From: Emticicia sp965283955
GTDB lineage: Bacteria > Bacteroidota > Bacteroidia > Cytophagales > Spirosomataceae
Reading direction: 5' to 3'
Length of the DNA stretch: 64,000 nt
Assembly: GCA_965283955.1 (NCBI GenBank)
Contig: CBDIQW010000001.1
Location: 5,022,001-5,086,000, forward strand
In this document: positions 19,149 to 27,436 of the stretch, one piece after another
Layout of the letters: every line of letters begins with the position of its first letter
Numbering within the stretch: the first letter of the stretch is position 1
Notes under the pieces: generated by a model
The model's database searches: none
Told to the model about the DNA's origin: nothing
What the model saw: the letters and a program-made list of their open reading frames with translations, nothing else
Translations under genes and position numbers: made by a program

Positions 19149-20595
19149 ATGAAAATCTACCTACTGAGCAACCTTTGTTGCTTGCTATTGGCGGCAGTAT
19201 TAGACACCAATGCTCAAAGCAATCTTCGGTTTGATACCACAAAATACGAAATTCAAACGCAAGAGTTTAACGGAAAACTTATCAAAATTAGGGCTTATGA
19301 GAAAATAGTTTATGTAGCCAATCCTGTTGATTTAACGCATCAAATTCTCAATGTTTACATCCCCGAAGCATATTTTAATGGTAGTTCTATTAATGGTTTT
19401 TCAGCTGAAACTGCTCCGATATTTTTCCCCAATCGTGTCGGAGGCTATATGCCCGCTGTGCCGGCTACTTTTGTAGTGCCAGAACAGAGAGGAGATTTTT
19501 CATATAATAATAAAACTGTTTTGACTGCTCTCTCAAAAGGCTTCATTGTGGCTTCGGCTGGTGTAAGAGGACGAACCAATAAGAACGAAAAAGGAGAATT
19601 TATAGGTAAAGCCCCCGCTGGAATTGTCGATTTGAAAGCTGCAGTTAGGTATTTGAAATTCAATGATAAACTAATGGCAGGCGATGCTAATAAAATCATT
19701 TCTGAATGGAACAAGTGCAGGCGGGGCGATGTCAACTTTGCTGGGGGCAACAGGTAATCACCCAGATTACGAACCCTTTTTGAAAGTTCTTGGTGCTGCC
19801 AATGCTACTGATGATATTTTTGCTGTATCTGCTTATTGTCCGATTACCAATCTCGAAAACGCAGATATGGCCTATGAATGGCAGCTAAATAAAATCCATT
19901 CATTTAGTTTTAGAGGAAAATCGGGGAGTTTGGATGCAGATGCTATCAAAGTTTCTGATGATTTGAAAACTGCTTTTCCGAAGTACCTTAATAGCTTGAA
20001 TCTGAAAAATGAGTCAGGAAAAAAGCTAAGTTTAGATTCAGAAGGAAATGGAAATTTTAAAGAATTAGTAAAATCATATATTGTTGCTTCGGCTCAAAAG
20101 GCTTTGTATGCAGGAACAGATTTATCAAAAATTAATGCTTTCGACATTAAAGATGCTAAAGTACTTTCAGTAGATTTTGATGCCTACATGATTTACCTCG
20201 AACGTATGAAAACTCCGCCCGCTTTTGATGCTCTCAACAATAAATCGTTTGAAAATAACCTTTTTGGTACTGTTTCGATTGAAAATCGTCATTTTACTGA
20301 ATATGCTTCAATGCACTCTAAAGACCATAATGCTACAATAGCTGATAAAGAGACGATTAAAATGATGAATCCAATGAATTATGTTGGCGATAAACAAGCC
20401 AAGACATCTAAAAACTGGAGAATCAGACATGGTGCAAAAGATAAAGATACAAGTTTTGCAATTTCGATTATTTTGGCAACTAAGTTGAAAAATAAAGGAT
20501 ATCAAGTCAATCTCGAATTACCATGGGATAAACCCCATAGCGGAGATTATGATTTAGATGAATTATTCAATTGGGCTGATAGTATTTGTAAATAA
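19149..20595 (+). CDS. Secreted subtype-B-like tannase / gallate esterase (frame broken once)
   Basis: About 482 residues once frames 19149-19757 and 19684-20595 are joined; one surplus base near 19702 gives KIISNGTSAGGAMSTLLGATGN. The signal peptide (MKIYLLSNLCCLLLAAVLDTNAQ) implies export. The alpha/beta-hydrolase nucleophile is S189 in GTSAGG. Tannase-like blocks are APIFFPNRVGGYMP, VRGRTNKNEKGEFIGKAP, AYCPITNLENADMAYEWQ, RHGAKDKDTS and the closing PHSGDYDLDELF, which supplies the catalytic-His candidate. Known subtype B tannases release gallate from gallotannins and methyl gallate. First gene of the operon, followed by a ring-cleaving dioxygenase and GalB/GalC/GalD-like genes, which strongly supports gallate as the product. 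A feruloyl-type esterase is the main alternative. Confidence 0.82.
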
Positions 20596-20604
20596 CGACA
20601 TTGC

Positions 20605-20647
20605 GTAGAGACAATTAACTCAGTATAGACAAGGTATGACTTGTCTC
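20605..20647. repeat. Degenerate GTAGAGAC-type palindromic repeat
   Basis: GTAGAGAC at 20605-20612 followed by a hairpin at 20626-20647 with arms AGACAAG and CTTGTCT around GTATGA. It looks like a decayed member of the same family as the perfect palindrome at 23689-23716, with a different core. It sits between the tannase and dioxygenase genes. Confidence 0.5.
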
Positions 20648-20663
20648 GGCAAACTATAAAAAT

Positions 20664-21620
20664 ATGAACAATATCACTTGGGAACTCGCCCACTTAGCTC
20701 ATGTTGAGTTACTTACGCCAAAATTGGATAAAAGTATTCGCTTTTTTACGGATATTTTGGGAATGTATGTAACAGAAACGGATGAAAATTCTGCATACCT
20801 TCGAGCTTATGACGACTACGAGCATCATTCATTAAAACTTACAGCTCATAAACATAGCGGAATCGGACATTTTGCGTGGAGAGCCAGAAGTCGAGAATCG
20901 CTCGAAGCACGAGTAAAAGCCATTGAAACCACAGGTTTGGGAATTGCTTGGATTGACCACGAATGTGGCTACGGAAAAGCCTACCGTTTTCGTTATCCTG
21001 ATGGGCATATCTGCGAAATTTATTTCGATACCAATAAATATAAAGCCGATGGTGAAATGCAATCTGCTTTGAAAAACACTAATAGTAAATATCCTGCACG
21101 GGGAGCAAACGTGCGTCGAATAGACCATTTAAACCTTTTGGCAAAAGATATTCGGGCATTCCGTGATTTTCAATTTGGAGTTTTAGGTGGTAGAAATACC
21201 GAAAGAATTGAATTTGAAGACGGTCCAAAAGGAGTGTGGGTTTCGGTTAATAATAAATCGTATGATTTGGCAATAACTGAAGACCACAGTGGTTTAAACG
21301 GACGTTTGCATCATCTTACTTATGCTACCAATAGCCGTGAAGAAATCTTGATTGCAGCCGATATTGCCTTAGAAAATGGAGTTTTCATAGAAACAGGCCC
21401 ACATAAACACGCCATTCAGCAGACGTTTTTCTTGTATCTCTACGAACCAGGCGGTAATAGAATTGAGGTAGCGAATGCTTCCGCCCGACTCATTCTCGAC
21501 CCAGATTACGAAACCGTAGTTTGGAACAAAGAAGAACGTATGAAAGGCCAAGCTTGGGGATTAAAAACCGTAGAAAGCTTTCACACCAGAGGAAACCCTA
21601 TGCCAGAAGAACTTATCTAA
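20664..21620 (+). CDS. VOC-family extradiol ring-cleaving dioxygenase (candidate gallate dioxygenase)
   Basis: 318 residues with two VOC modules (about 8-123 and 150-272), the layout of catechol 2,3-dioxygenases (type I extradiol). The iron ligands align with those of catechol 2,3-dioxygenase (H153/H214/E265 in the mt-2 enzyme): H155 in RRIDHLNLL, H217 in LHHLTYAT and E268 in GGNRIEVAN. Candidate second-sphere residues are H208, H247/H249 and Y258/Y260. The active site appears complete, so this should be a working dioxygenase. It follows the tannase and precedes genes matching every later step of gallate meta-cleavage. I infer gallate (or a related trihydroxybenzoate) as substrate, replacing the structurally unrelated LigAB/GalA-type gallate dioxygenase. 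No signal peptide. Confidence 0.85.
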   Translation: MNNITWELAHLAHVELLTPKLDKSIRFFTDILGMYVTETDENSAYLRAYDDYEHHSLKLTAHKHSGIGHFAWRARSRESLEARVKAIETTGLGIAWIDHECGYGKAYRFRYPDGHICEIYFDTNKYKADGEMQSALKNTNSKYPARGANVRRIDHLNLLAKDIRAFRDFQFGVLGGRNTERIEFEDGPKGVWVSVNNKSYDLAITEDHSGLNGRLHHLTYATNSREEILIAADIALENGVFIETGPHKHAIQQTFFLYLYEPGGNRIEVANASARLILDPDYETVVWNKEERMKGQAWGLKTVESFHTRGNPMPEELI

Positions 21621-21635
21621 GTGTAAGGCGTAAAT

Positions 21636-21668
21636 AAAAATCTGTGTCGTAACATCAGCGTGCTATAA
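21636..21668. repeat. Short dispersed intergenic repeat (AATCTGTGT type), copy 1
   Basis: AAAAATCTGTGTCGTAAC followed by ATCAGCGTGC. It resembles 22828-22878, which has AAAAATCCGTGTAAATC, ATCAGCGTC and GGCGTGC. Both copies lie in short gaps of the same operon, immediately before or after the M19-like gene. Confidence 0.45.
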
Positions 21669-21699
21669 AAGCTGATTTTGGGATATAAAAATTAAAAAT

Positions 21700-22829
21700 A
21701 TGAAAATAGAAAAGAAAGAAATAAACAGACGAAAATTTATAGCGTCATTGATTTGTGGAGGTGTTTTGATAAATTCAAGATTAAGTTTCGGCAAAGAAAT
21801 CGAAAGCCAACTCGACCCAAGAGTAGCGGAAATCGTAGTCAATGCTATGGCGATAGATACACATAATCATGTTGATGTAAGAATTTACCCCGACCAACCA
21901 CTACCAAAATATGATTTATTGGCAGATTTTCAAAAATCTGGTTTGGCAGCAATCGTTTTGACATTTGCCGTTGATTATCAGAAACTTCAAAATGATGGTG
22001 ATGGATATAATCGTTTTATGGCGGGTTTAGATGCCACAGATAATCTATTAAAAGAATATGATTTAAAACGAACATTAAATTTATCAGGCCTAAAATCTGC
22101 TGTTAAAAGAAGAAACCATCAATTATACAATCCGTTGAAGGCGGGCATTTTCTTGAAGGGAAAATAGAAAGACTAAAACCAGCTTACGATAAAGGATTGA
22201 GAGTTTTAGGGTTATTGCACGATAACGATGCCGCAGTTTCGTTGGGGGATATTTATACAAAAGAGCCTGTTTTTGGTGGTTTGAGTGCCTTTGGTAAAGA
22301 GGTTGTAATGGAGTGTAACAAACTCGGAATTTTGATTGACCTTACACATTGTTCAAATAAAGCCATTGATGATGCCCTAAAAATTTCCACCAAACCAGTA
22401 GTCATAACCCACACAGGTTTAGATAGTAGGCTTGGGGATAATGAAAAAATGGCTCAGATGATGAAACCAAGACTCATCAGCAAAGAGCAAGCTAAAATTG
22501 TGGCAAATGTAGGTGGAGTAATTGGTGTTTGGCGACATTTGACTGATACGCCAGCAGATTATGCTCTAAATATCAGAGCAATGGTTGATGTAATTGGTGT
22601 TGATAATGTTTGTATTGGTACAGATACCAAAATAACTCGTGCCATAAAATCAAATGATACAAGCACACCAAGGCTCGGAGAATTAACTAATGGAATTTGG
22701 CAAAATCAGCAATCTGGTTTTTTCTATGAAGTGGTTGATGCGATGCTAAAAATAGGTTTTTCTGAAACTGATATTATCAAAATAGGAAGTAAAAATTTCT
22801 TGAGAGTTTTTGCTGCCGCAACAAAATAA
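21700..22829 (+). CDS. M19 (renal dipeptidase-like) metal hydrolase, Tat-type signal, altered metal motif (frame broken once)
   Basis: About 376 residues joined from 21700-22167 and onward; one A is missing from AAAA at 22105-22108, and restoring it gives AVKKKKPSIIQSVEGGHFLEGKIERLKPAYDKG. The N-terminus (NRRKFIASLICGGVLINSRLSFG) looks like a Tat signal. M19 landmarks are present: EGGH with the bridging Glu, LTHCS and ITHTGLDSR histidines, and GTD. The first metal motif reads DTHNH, not the DxHND usual in dipeptidases, so one Asp ligand is replaced by His. The resulting HxH resembles other amidohydrolases. It is embedded in the gallate operon, so a role on a pathway lactone such as 2-pyrone-4,6-dicarboxylate is a reasonable hypothesis. 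Plain dipeptidase function is the alternative. Confidence 0.78.
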
Positions 22830-22878
22830 AAAATCCGTGTAAATCTGCGTTGGAGCATCAGCGTCATCGGCGTGCAAT
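22828..22878. repeat. Short dispersed intergenic repeat (AATCTGTGT type), copy 2
   Basis: Begins at the stop codon of the M19-like gene with AAAAATCCGTGTAAATC, then GCGTTGGAGCATCAGCGTC and GGCGTGCAATC. It is internally repetitive (variants of ATCnGCGT) and similar to 21636-21668. Confidence 0.45.
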
Positions 22879-22941
22879 CTTGCCGAAATTAAAACTTAAG
22901 TGTATGCATCATAGATTTTCCGAGATAAAACATCAATTGAC

Positions 22942-23657
22942 ATGAATAAATTATTAGTAATCTCTGCTCATTCTGCCGATTTTGTTTGGCGAAGCGGAGG
23001 CACAATCGCAAAAAGTGTAGAACAAGGAGCGGAAACGCTCGTAGTTTGTCTTTCTTTCGGAGAGCGTGGCGAATCTGGTGAACTTTGGAAAGAAGCCCCA
23101 AATCGTAGCGAAGAAAGTGTGAAAGTTATTAGAAAAGCACAAGCCCAGCAGGCCGCCGATATTTTCGGAACACCCATTGTATTTTTAGATTGGGGCGACT
23201 ATCCTATGCTGATTTCAGATGAAAGAATCGCCCAATTAACTAAAATTATTGGTGATTTTGAGCCAACTGTTATTCTTACGCACACCGCCAAAGATCCATT
23301 CAATCCTGACCATCCTTTGGCATATCAAGCCACCGAACGAGCAAGATTACTTTCATGCGGAGCAGGTGTAGCCAGTGCATTCAAAAATATTGACCCGCCA
23401 GCATGGTATTCGTTTGAGCCTCATCAACCCGAAATTTGCGATTTCAAACCTGATACTTTCATAGATATTTCTTCTGTCTTCGATAAAAAGATTGACGCCA
23501 TGAATTGTATGGGAGCCAAAAATATTTGGTAGAATATTACACCGAGTTGGGCGGCCGAAGAGCCAACCATGCTCGTAGAATTTCGGGTAAAAAAGAAGTA
23601 AAATATGCCGAGGCTTTTCAGAGTCATTTGCCGAGAGTTACAAATTCGATATTTTAA
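22942..23657 (+). CDS. PIG-L (LmbE-like) family protein, candidate 4-oxalomesaconate hydratase (frame broken once)
   Basis: About 239 residues restored. The frame breaks in five A at 23518-23522; one more A gives MGAKKYLVEYYTELGGRRANHARRISG and moves the stop to 23657. The metal site begins with SAHSADFVWRSGGT, a variant of the AHPDD motif of PIG-L deacetylases. HTAKDPFNPDHP follows, with the second His group. GalB of Pseudomonas putida, 4-oxalomesaconate hydratase, belongs to this family and is the last-but-one step of gallate breakdown. The neighbours (RraA-like aldolase and PrpF tautomerase) match GalC and GalD, so I assign a GalB-like role with good but not final confidence. An ordinary sugar deacetylase is the alternative. 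Cytoplasmic. Confidence 0.8.
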
Positions 23658-23688
23658 ATAATGCATTGTTTTAGCATGATGTGGTTAT

Positions 23689-23716
23689 GTAGAGACGTTG
23701 CATGCAACGTCTCTAC
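23689..23716. repeat. Perfect 28-bp palindrome (GTAGAGAC family)
   Basis: A 14-base arm, GTAGAGACGTTGCA, is followed directly by its exact reverse complement, with no loop. It is located 32 bp after the PIG-L stop and 24 bp before the RraA-like gene. A degenerate relative with a different core is at 20605-20647. It could act as a transcription-attenuating hairpin within the operon or be a mobile intergenic repeat. Confidence 0.8.
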
Positions 23717-23740
23717 CCAAAATAATAAATCGAAAAAGAA

Positions 23741-24360
23741 ATGAATTTAATACAACAGTTATCTAAATTTTCAGCTGCCACCATCTGCGAAGCATTGGGA
23801 AATAAAGGTTTTTTACCTTCGGGGATCAAGCCAATTGACAAAGATATGAAAGTATGTGGCTTTGTACGTACACGATTCAAACCATGCCACGAGACAACGT
23901 TTTGTTGCATCGAGCCTACGCTTACGCACAAGCAGGTGATGTTCTGATTGCCAGCTGCTCTGGATTCTATGAAGCTGGATATTGGGGCGATTTAATGAGT
24001 CTGGGAGCGAAAATAAAAGGTATAAATGGCTTAGTGATAGATGCATGCGTGCGTGATGCCGATGATATTGAGGCCTTGGGGTTTCCTGTATTTTCGAGAG
24101 GTTTATGTATTCGAGGTACTTCAAATCATGGCGATGGTACGCTCAACGAACCGATTATTATTGGTGATGTGTTGATAAATCCAGGAGATATTATTGTAGG
24201 CGACCGTGATGGAGTTGTGGTTGTTTCACAGAATAAAATTGAAGAAACCATCGAAAAAGCAATGGCTCGTGAAGCCAAAGAAGAACGAACACGTGCAGAA
24301 CTCAGAAAAGGAAGGGTTTCGATTGATATTTATGGTTGGAGAGAAAAATTTGGCTGGTAG
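23741..24360 (+). CDS. RraA-like aldolase, candidate 4-carboxy-4-hydroxy-2-oxoadipate aldolase (frame broken once)
   Basis: About 207 residues restored from frames 23741-23947 and 23854-24360; the break is one missing base near 23873 (MKVCGFVRT, then IQTMPRDN). Family landmarks are SAATICEALG, the AGDVLIASC strand, INGLVIDACVRDADDIEALGFPVFSRG with the conserved Arg-Asp pair, and GDRDGVVVVSQ. RraA-fold class II aldolases split 4-carboxy-4-hydroxy-2-oxoadipate into pyruvate and oxaloacetate (GalC, LigK). Its position between GalB-like and GalD-like genes makes this the natural last step of the pathway. RNase E inhibitor function, the other name of the family, is unlikely here. Confidence 0.84.
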
Positions 24361-24381
24361 GATATTAATGATGAATATATA

Positions 24382-25161
24382 ATGGATAATGGAAAATTAA
24401 AAATTGCAATTCTCGGACTTGGAGAAGCTGGCTCTCACTTTGCGAATGATTTAGTGAAGTTGGGAGTAAAAGTGATTGGCTATGACCCAAATCCTTTGCG
24501 GAAATTAGATGCGTCAATTCAACTAAAAAGTAATAATGCTGAAGCTGTAAAAGATGCAGATATAATTTTTAGTGCCAATCTTTCATCGGTTTCGGTAGAA
24601 ATAGCCGAAGAATTGGCGAATGTTTTGAAACCTCACCAGTTTTTCTGCGAAATGAATACTTCTGGCCCAGAGAAGAAGATCAAAATTGCAGAAATCTTAA
24701 AGCCTTCGGGGGTAAAAATAATAGATTTGGCAATAATGGCACCTGTTCCACCAAAAGGTATCTTTACACCACTGTTGGCTTCGGGAGAATACGCCGCTGA
24801 GTTTCTTGAAAAAACAAAACTACTAAATCTGGACTTAAAAATATTAGTAAATAGCCAAATTGGTGATGCAGCGACTCGAAAACTGCTACGTTCGATTGTC
24901 TATAAAGGTATTGCAGCAGTTGTGTGCGAGGCGATGGAAGCAGGCAAAACCTTTGGTATGGAGACATATATTCGTGGTCAAATCAGTTCGCTCATTGGAG
25001 GAAATGATGAAATAATCGACCGTTTTGTTGTGGGAAGTCGTATTCATGCATTACGAAGAATGCACGAAATGGAAGCTGTTATTGAGATGCTCGAAGCACA
25101 AGGTATCGAACCGATAGTAACGAGAGGAACACGAGATAATTTAGAAAAATTAAGTAAATGA
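24382..25161 (+). CDS. NAD(P)-dependent dehydrogenase, 6PGDH/3-hydroxyisobutyrate dehydrogenase-like (DUF1932 C-terminus)
   Basis: 259 residues, frame intact. The N-terminal Rossmann motif GLGEAGSHFAND (residues 12-23) binds the dinucleotide; NTSGPEKK resembles the substrate-binding signature of beta-hydroxyacid dehydrogenases. The C-terminal helical domain carries LLRSIVYKGIAAVVCEAMEAG with a catalytic-type Lys and the DUF1932 pattern. It overlaps the tautomerase gene by four bases (ATGA), so translation is coupled. No step of the standard gallate route needs a dehydrogenase, so it may act on a side product or on a related substrate such as a 2-hydroxy dicarboxylate. Fold certain, reaction unknown. 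Confidence 0.82.
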   Translation: MDNGKLKIAILGLGEAGSHFANDLVKLGVKVIGYDPNPLRKLDASIQLKSNNAEAVKDADIIFSANLSSVSVEIAEELANVLKPHQFFCEMNTSGPEKKIKIAEILKPSGVKIIDLAIMAPVPPKGIFTPLLASGEYAAEFLEKTKLLNLDLKILVNSQIGDAATRKLLRSIVYKGIAAVVCEAMEAGKTFGMETYIRGQISSLIGGNDEIIDRFVVGSRIHALRRMHEMEAVIEMLEAQGIEPIVTRGTRDNLEKLSK

Positions 25162-26281
25162 TGAAGATTCCATTTTACCAAATAAGAGGGGGGAGCTCAA
25201 AAGGTTTATTTTTTAAAGCCGAAGATTTACCAACAGATGAACAAGAACGAAATAAAATCTTGCTTTTGGCAATGGAAGGTACTACCGAAGGCGACCTTCG
25301 ACAAATTGATGGTTTGGGCGGTGCAACTTCTTTGACCAGTAAAGTTGCAATCATTAGTAAATCTAAAAAAAATGGTGCGGGGTGCCGCTCAGCAGATTTA
25401 GATTATACTTTTATACAAATAGTAGTTGGAAAGGGTAAAGTGTCAACTACCCAAACCTGTGGCAATATTTTAGCAGGAATTGTGCCTTTTGCCATCGAAA
25501 CAGGCATGATTGAAGCAACTCATCCTATTACTTCAGCCAAAATAAATATTGTAAATACAGGCGGAATTTGTGAGGTAGTTGTACAAACTCCCGATGGAAT
25601 CATTGAAACAAAAGGTAATACCAAAGTTGATGGCGTAGTCGGCACAGCAGCCCCAATAATTTGTAATTATTTGGATACAATTGGCTCAACTTGTGGTGCA
25701 TTGCTTCCAACTGGTAATTCGATAGATATTATCGAAGGGTTTGAGATTACATGCATCGACAACGGAATGCCAATAGTAATCATGCGAGCAGCCGATTTCG
25801 GACTTGTAGGCAATGAAAGCAAAGAGAACTTAGAAACTAAATGAGTTTTTAAGACAAAAAATTGAGCAAATTAGATTAAAAGCAGGCTTTATGATGAATC
25901 TGGGTGATGTTAAAGACCAAACTATTCCCAAAATGTGCTTAGTTTCACCACCCAAAAATGGCGGAGCAATCAATACCAGAATGTTTATTCCGCATTGTAG
26001 TGCATGAAGCCATTGGTGTTTTAGCTGCCGTTTCGGTTGCAACGGCGTGCATTGTCCCAAATACAATTTGTGAAGGAATTACGAATATAAACTTATCTTC
26101 AGAGACATTCATCATTCATAACTCATCATTAAGTATAGAACATCCTTCGGGCGAATTTACTGTAAATCTTGAATACGAAATAGATGATAATAAAGTGAAA
26201 ATTCACAAGTCAGGTGTTATACGTACTGCTCGGATTTTGAGTAGGGGCGAAGTATATATTCCTTCAAAAAGTGAGGGGTAG
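25158..26281 (+). CDS. PrpF-family isomerase, candidate 4-oxalomesaconate tautomerase (frame broken twice)
   Basis: About 374 residues restored. Breaks: AAA at 25839-25841 (one A surplus, giving ETNEFLRQKIEQIRLKAGFMMNLG) and near 25998-26000 (RMFIPHC, then VHEAIGVLAAVSVATACI). PrpF landmarks are RGGSSKGLFF at residues 10-19, DGLGGATSLTSKVAI, TCGNILAGIVPFA with the catalytic-type Cys, and LVSPPKNGGAINTRMF. GalD, which converts the keto form of 4-oxalomesaconate to the enol form, belongs here; methylaconitate isomerase is the other known activity. The neighbours support the GalD role. It overlaps the upstream dehydrogenase by four bases and ends the operon in a hairpin. Confidence 0.84.
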
Positions 26282-26297
26282 ATATCGAATCTACCCC
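26275..26297. terminator. Hairpin at the end of the gallate operon
   Basis: Perfect 9-bp arms, GGGGTAGAT (26275-26283) and ATCTACCCC (26289-26297), with loop ATCGA, overlapping the PrpF stop codon and lying between convergent PrpF and GH43 genes. No strong T-run follows on either strand. A bidirectional terminator is likely. Confidence 0.55.
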
Positions 26298-26318
26298 GCT
26301 TAACTGTGTATCTCAAGC

Positions 26319-27340
26319 TTAATCTAAATAAGGGTCAATCGTCAAAATCTTACCATCTGAATCATAGCTGATTTCGGTAACTTTTACACTTCTTAGATGC
26401 GTAACACCCTCCGAAAGGCTTGAATCGTGGTAGAATAAATACCATTTACTGTCAACTTCGCAGATAGAATGGTGTGAAGTCCAACCGACCACGGGATTCA
26501 AAATTTTACCTTGATAAGTAAATGGCCCGTAAGGATTATCGCCTGTGGCGTAGCAAATAAAATGTGTGTCGCCAGTTGAGTAAGAAAAATAATATTTACC
26601 ATTGTAGTGGTGCATCCAAGAAGCCTCAAAGAAACGACGTTCGTTATCACCAGCCAAAAGCAATTCACCTTTTTCATCTAAAATCTGTAATTCTCTTGGG
26701 TTTTCAGCAAATTGAAGCATGTCATCTGTCAATTTTGCTACAATAGGGCAGAGAGCCGTCTCGTTTGGAAGTGGTTCTTCGTTATTAACATCATATTGGT
26801 TATTACGATATTTTTGTAATTGTCCACCCCAAATTCCACCAAAATACATATAGTGACTTCCATCAGAATCTTCAAAAACCGCAGGGTCAACACTATATGT
26901 TGCCTTCTATTGGTTGAGGTTCAGCTTTAAATGAGTCCAGCTGGTGAATCTGAAATAGCTACTCCAATCTGAAAAATATCATCAGCTTTTTTGGCTGGAA
27001 AATAAAGATAGTATTTGCCATTTTTTCGAGCAGCATCAGGAGCCCACATTTGGCGGGTAGCCCATGATACATCTTTTACATGAAGAGCTACTCCGTGGTC
27101 AACGGTTTCGCTATCAACCGAATCCATCGAAAGTACGTGATAATCTTCCATTGCAAAATGGCTTCCCAAATCATCAAAAGGAATGCCCGCATCAATATCA
27201 TGCGATGGATAAATATATATTTTACCGTCAAAAACATGGGCCGATGGGTCGGCAGTGAAAATATGTTTTACAAGCGGTTGTGAAATGGCTTTTTGATTTA
27301 AAACTTCAAAATCAATGTGTTCGATACTTTCTTCTGGCAT
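26319..27340 (-). CDS. Glycoside hydrolase family 43, cytoplasmic (frame broken twice)
   Basis: About 340 residues restored from 26927-27340 and 26319-26849. The break near 26931 is one extra base and the break at 26900-26901 is one extra A (minus strand). Between them the frame reads FKAEPQPIEG, then TYSVDPAVFEDSDGSHYMYFGG. The three GH43 acidic residues are visible: Asp in IFTADPSAHVFDGKIYIYPSHD (base), Asp in SVDPAVFEDSDG (pKa modulator) and Glu in FFEASWMHHYNGKYY (acid). No signal peptide, so it would act on imported oligosaccharides, as beta-xylosidase or arabinofuranosidase. It sits downstream of the GPH transporter on the same strand; the Nudix-type regulator is divergent. Confidence 0.87.
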
Positions 27341-27436
27341 TTTCTTAAATTAATTTTTAGTAAATCCTACTCATCAATAATATTTAGATAAGTTATTGAT
27401 AGATAGTGTTTTATGTTGATTTTGTCTATTGCTGAA

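Noticed and set aside
23741..24360. RraA as a ribonuclease E activity regulator
   Set aside because: The catabolic neighbours and conserved aldolase-type Arg-Asp segment fit the class II aldolase branch of the family; the old RraA name is not informative here.
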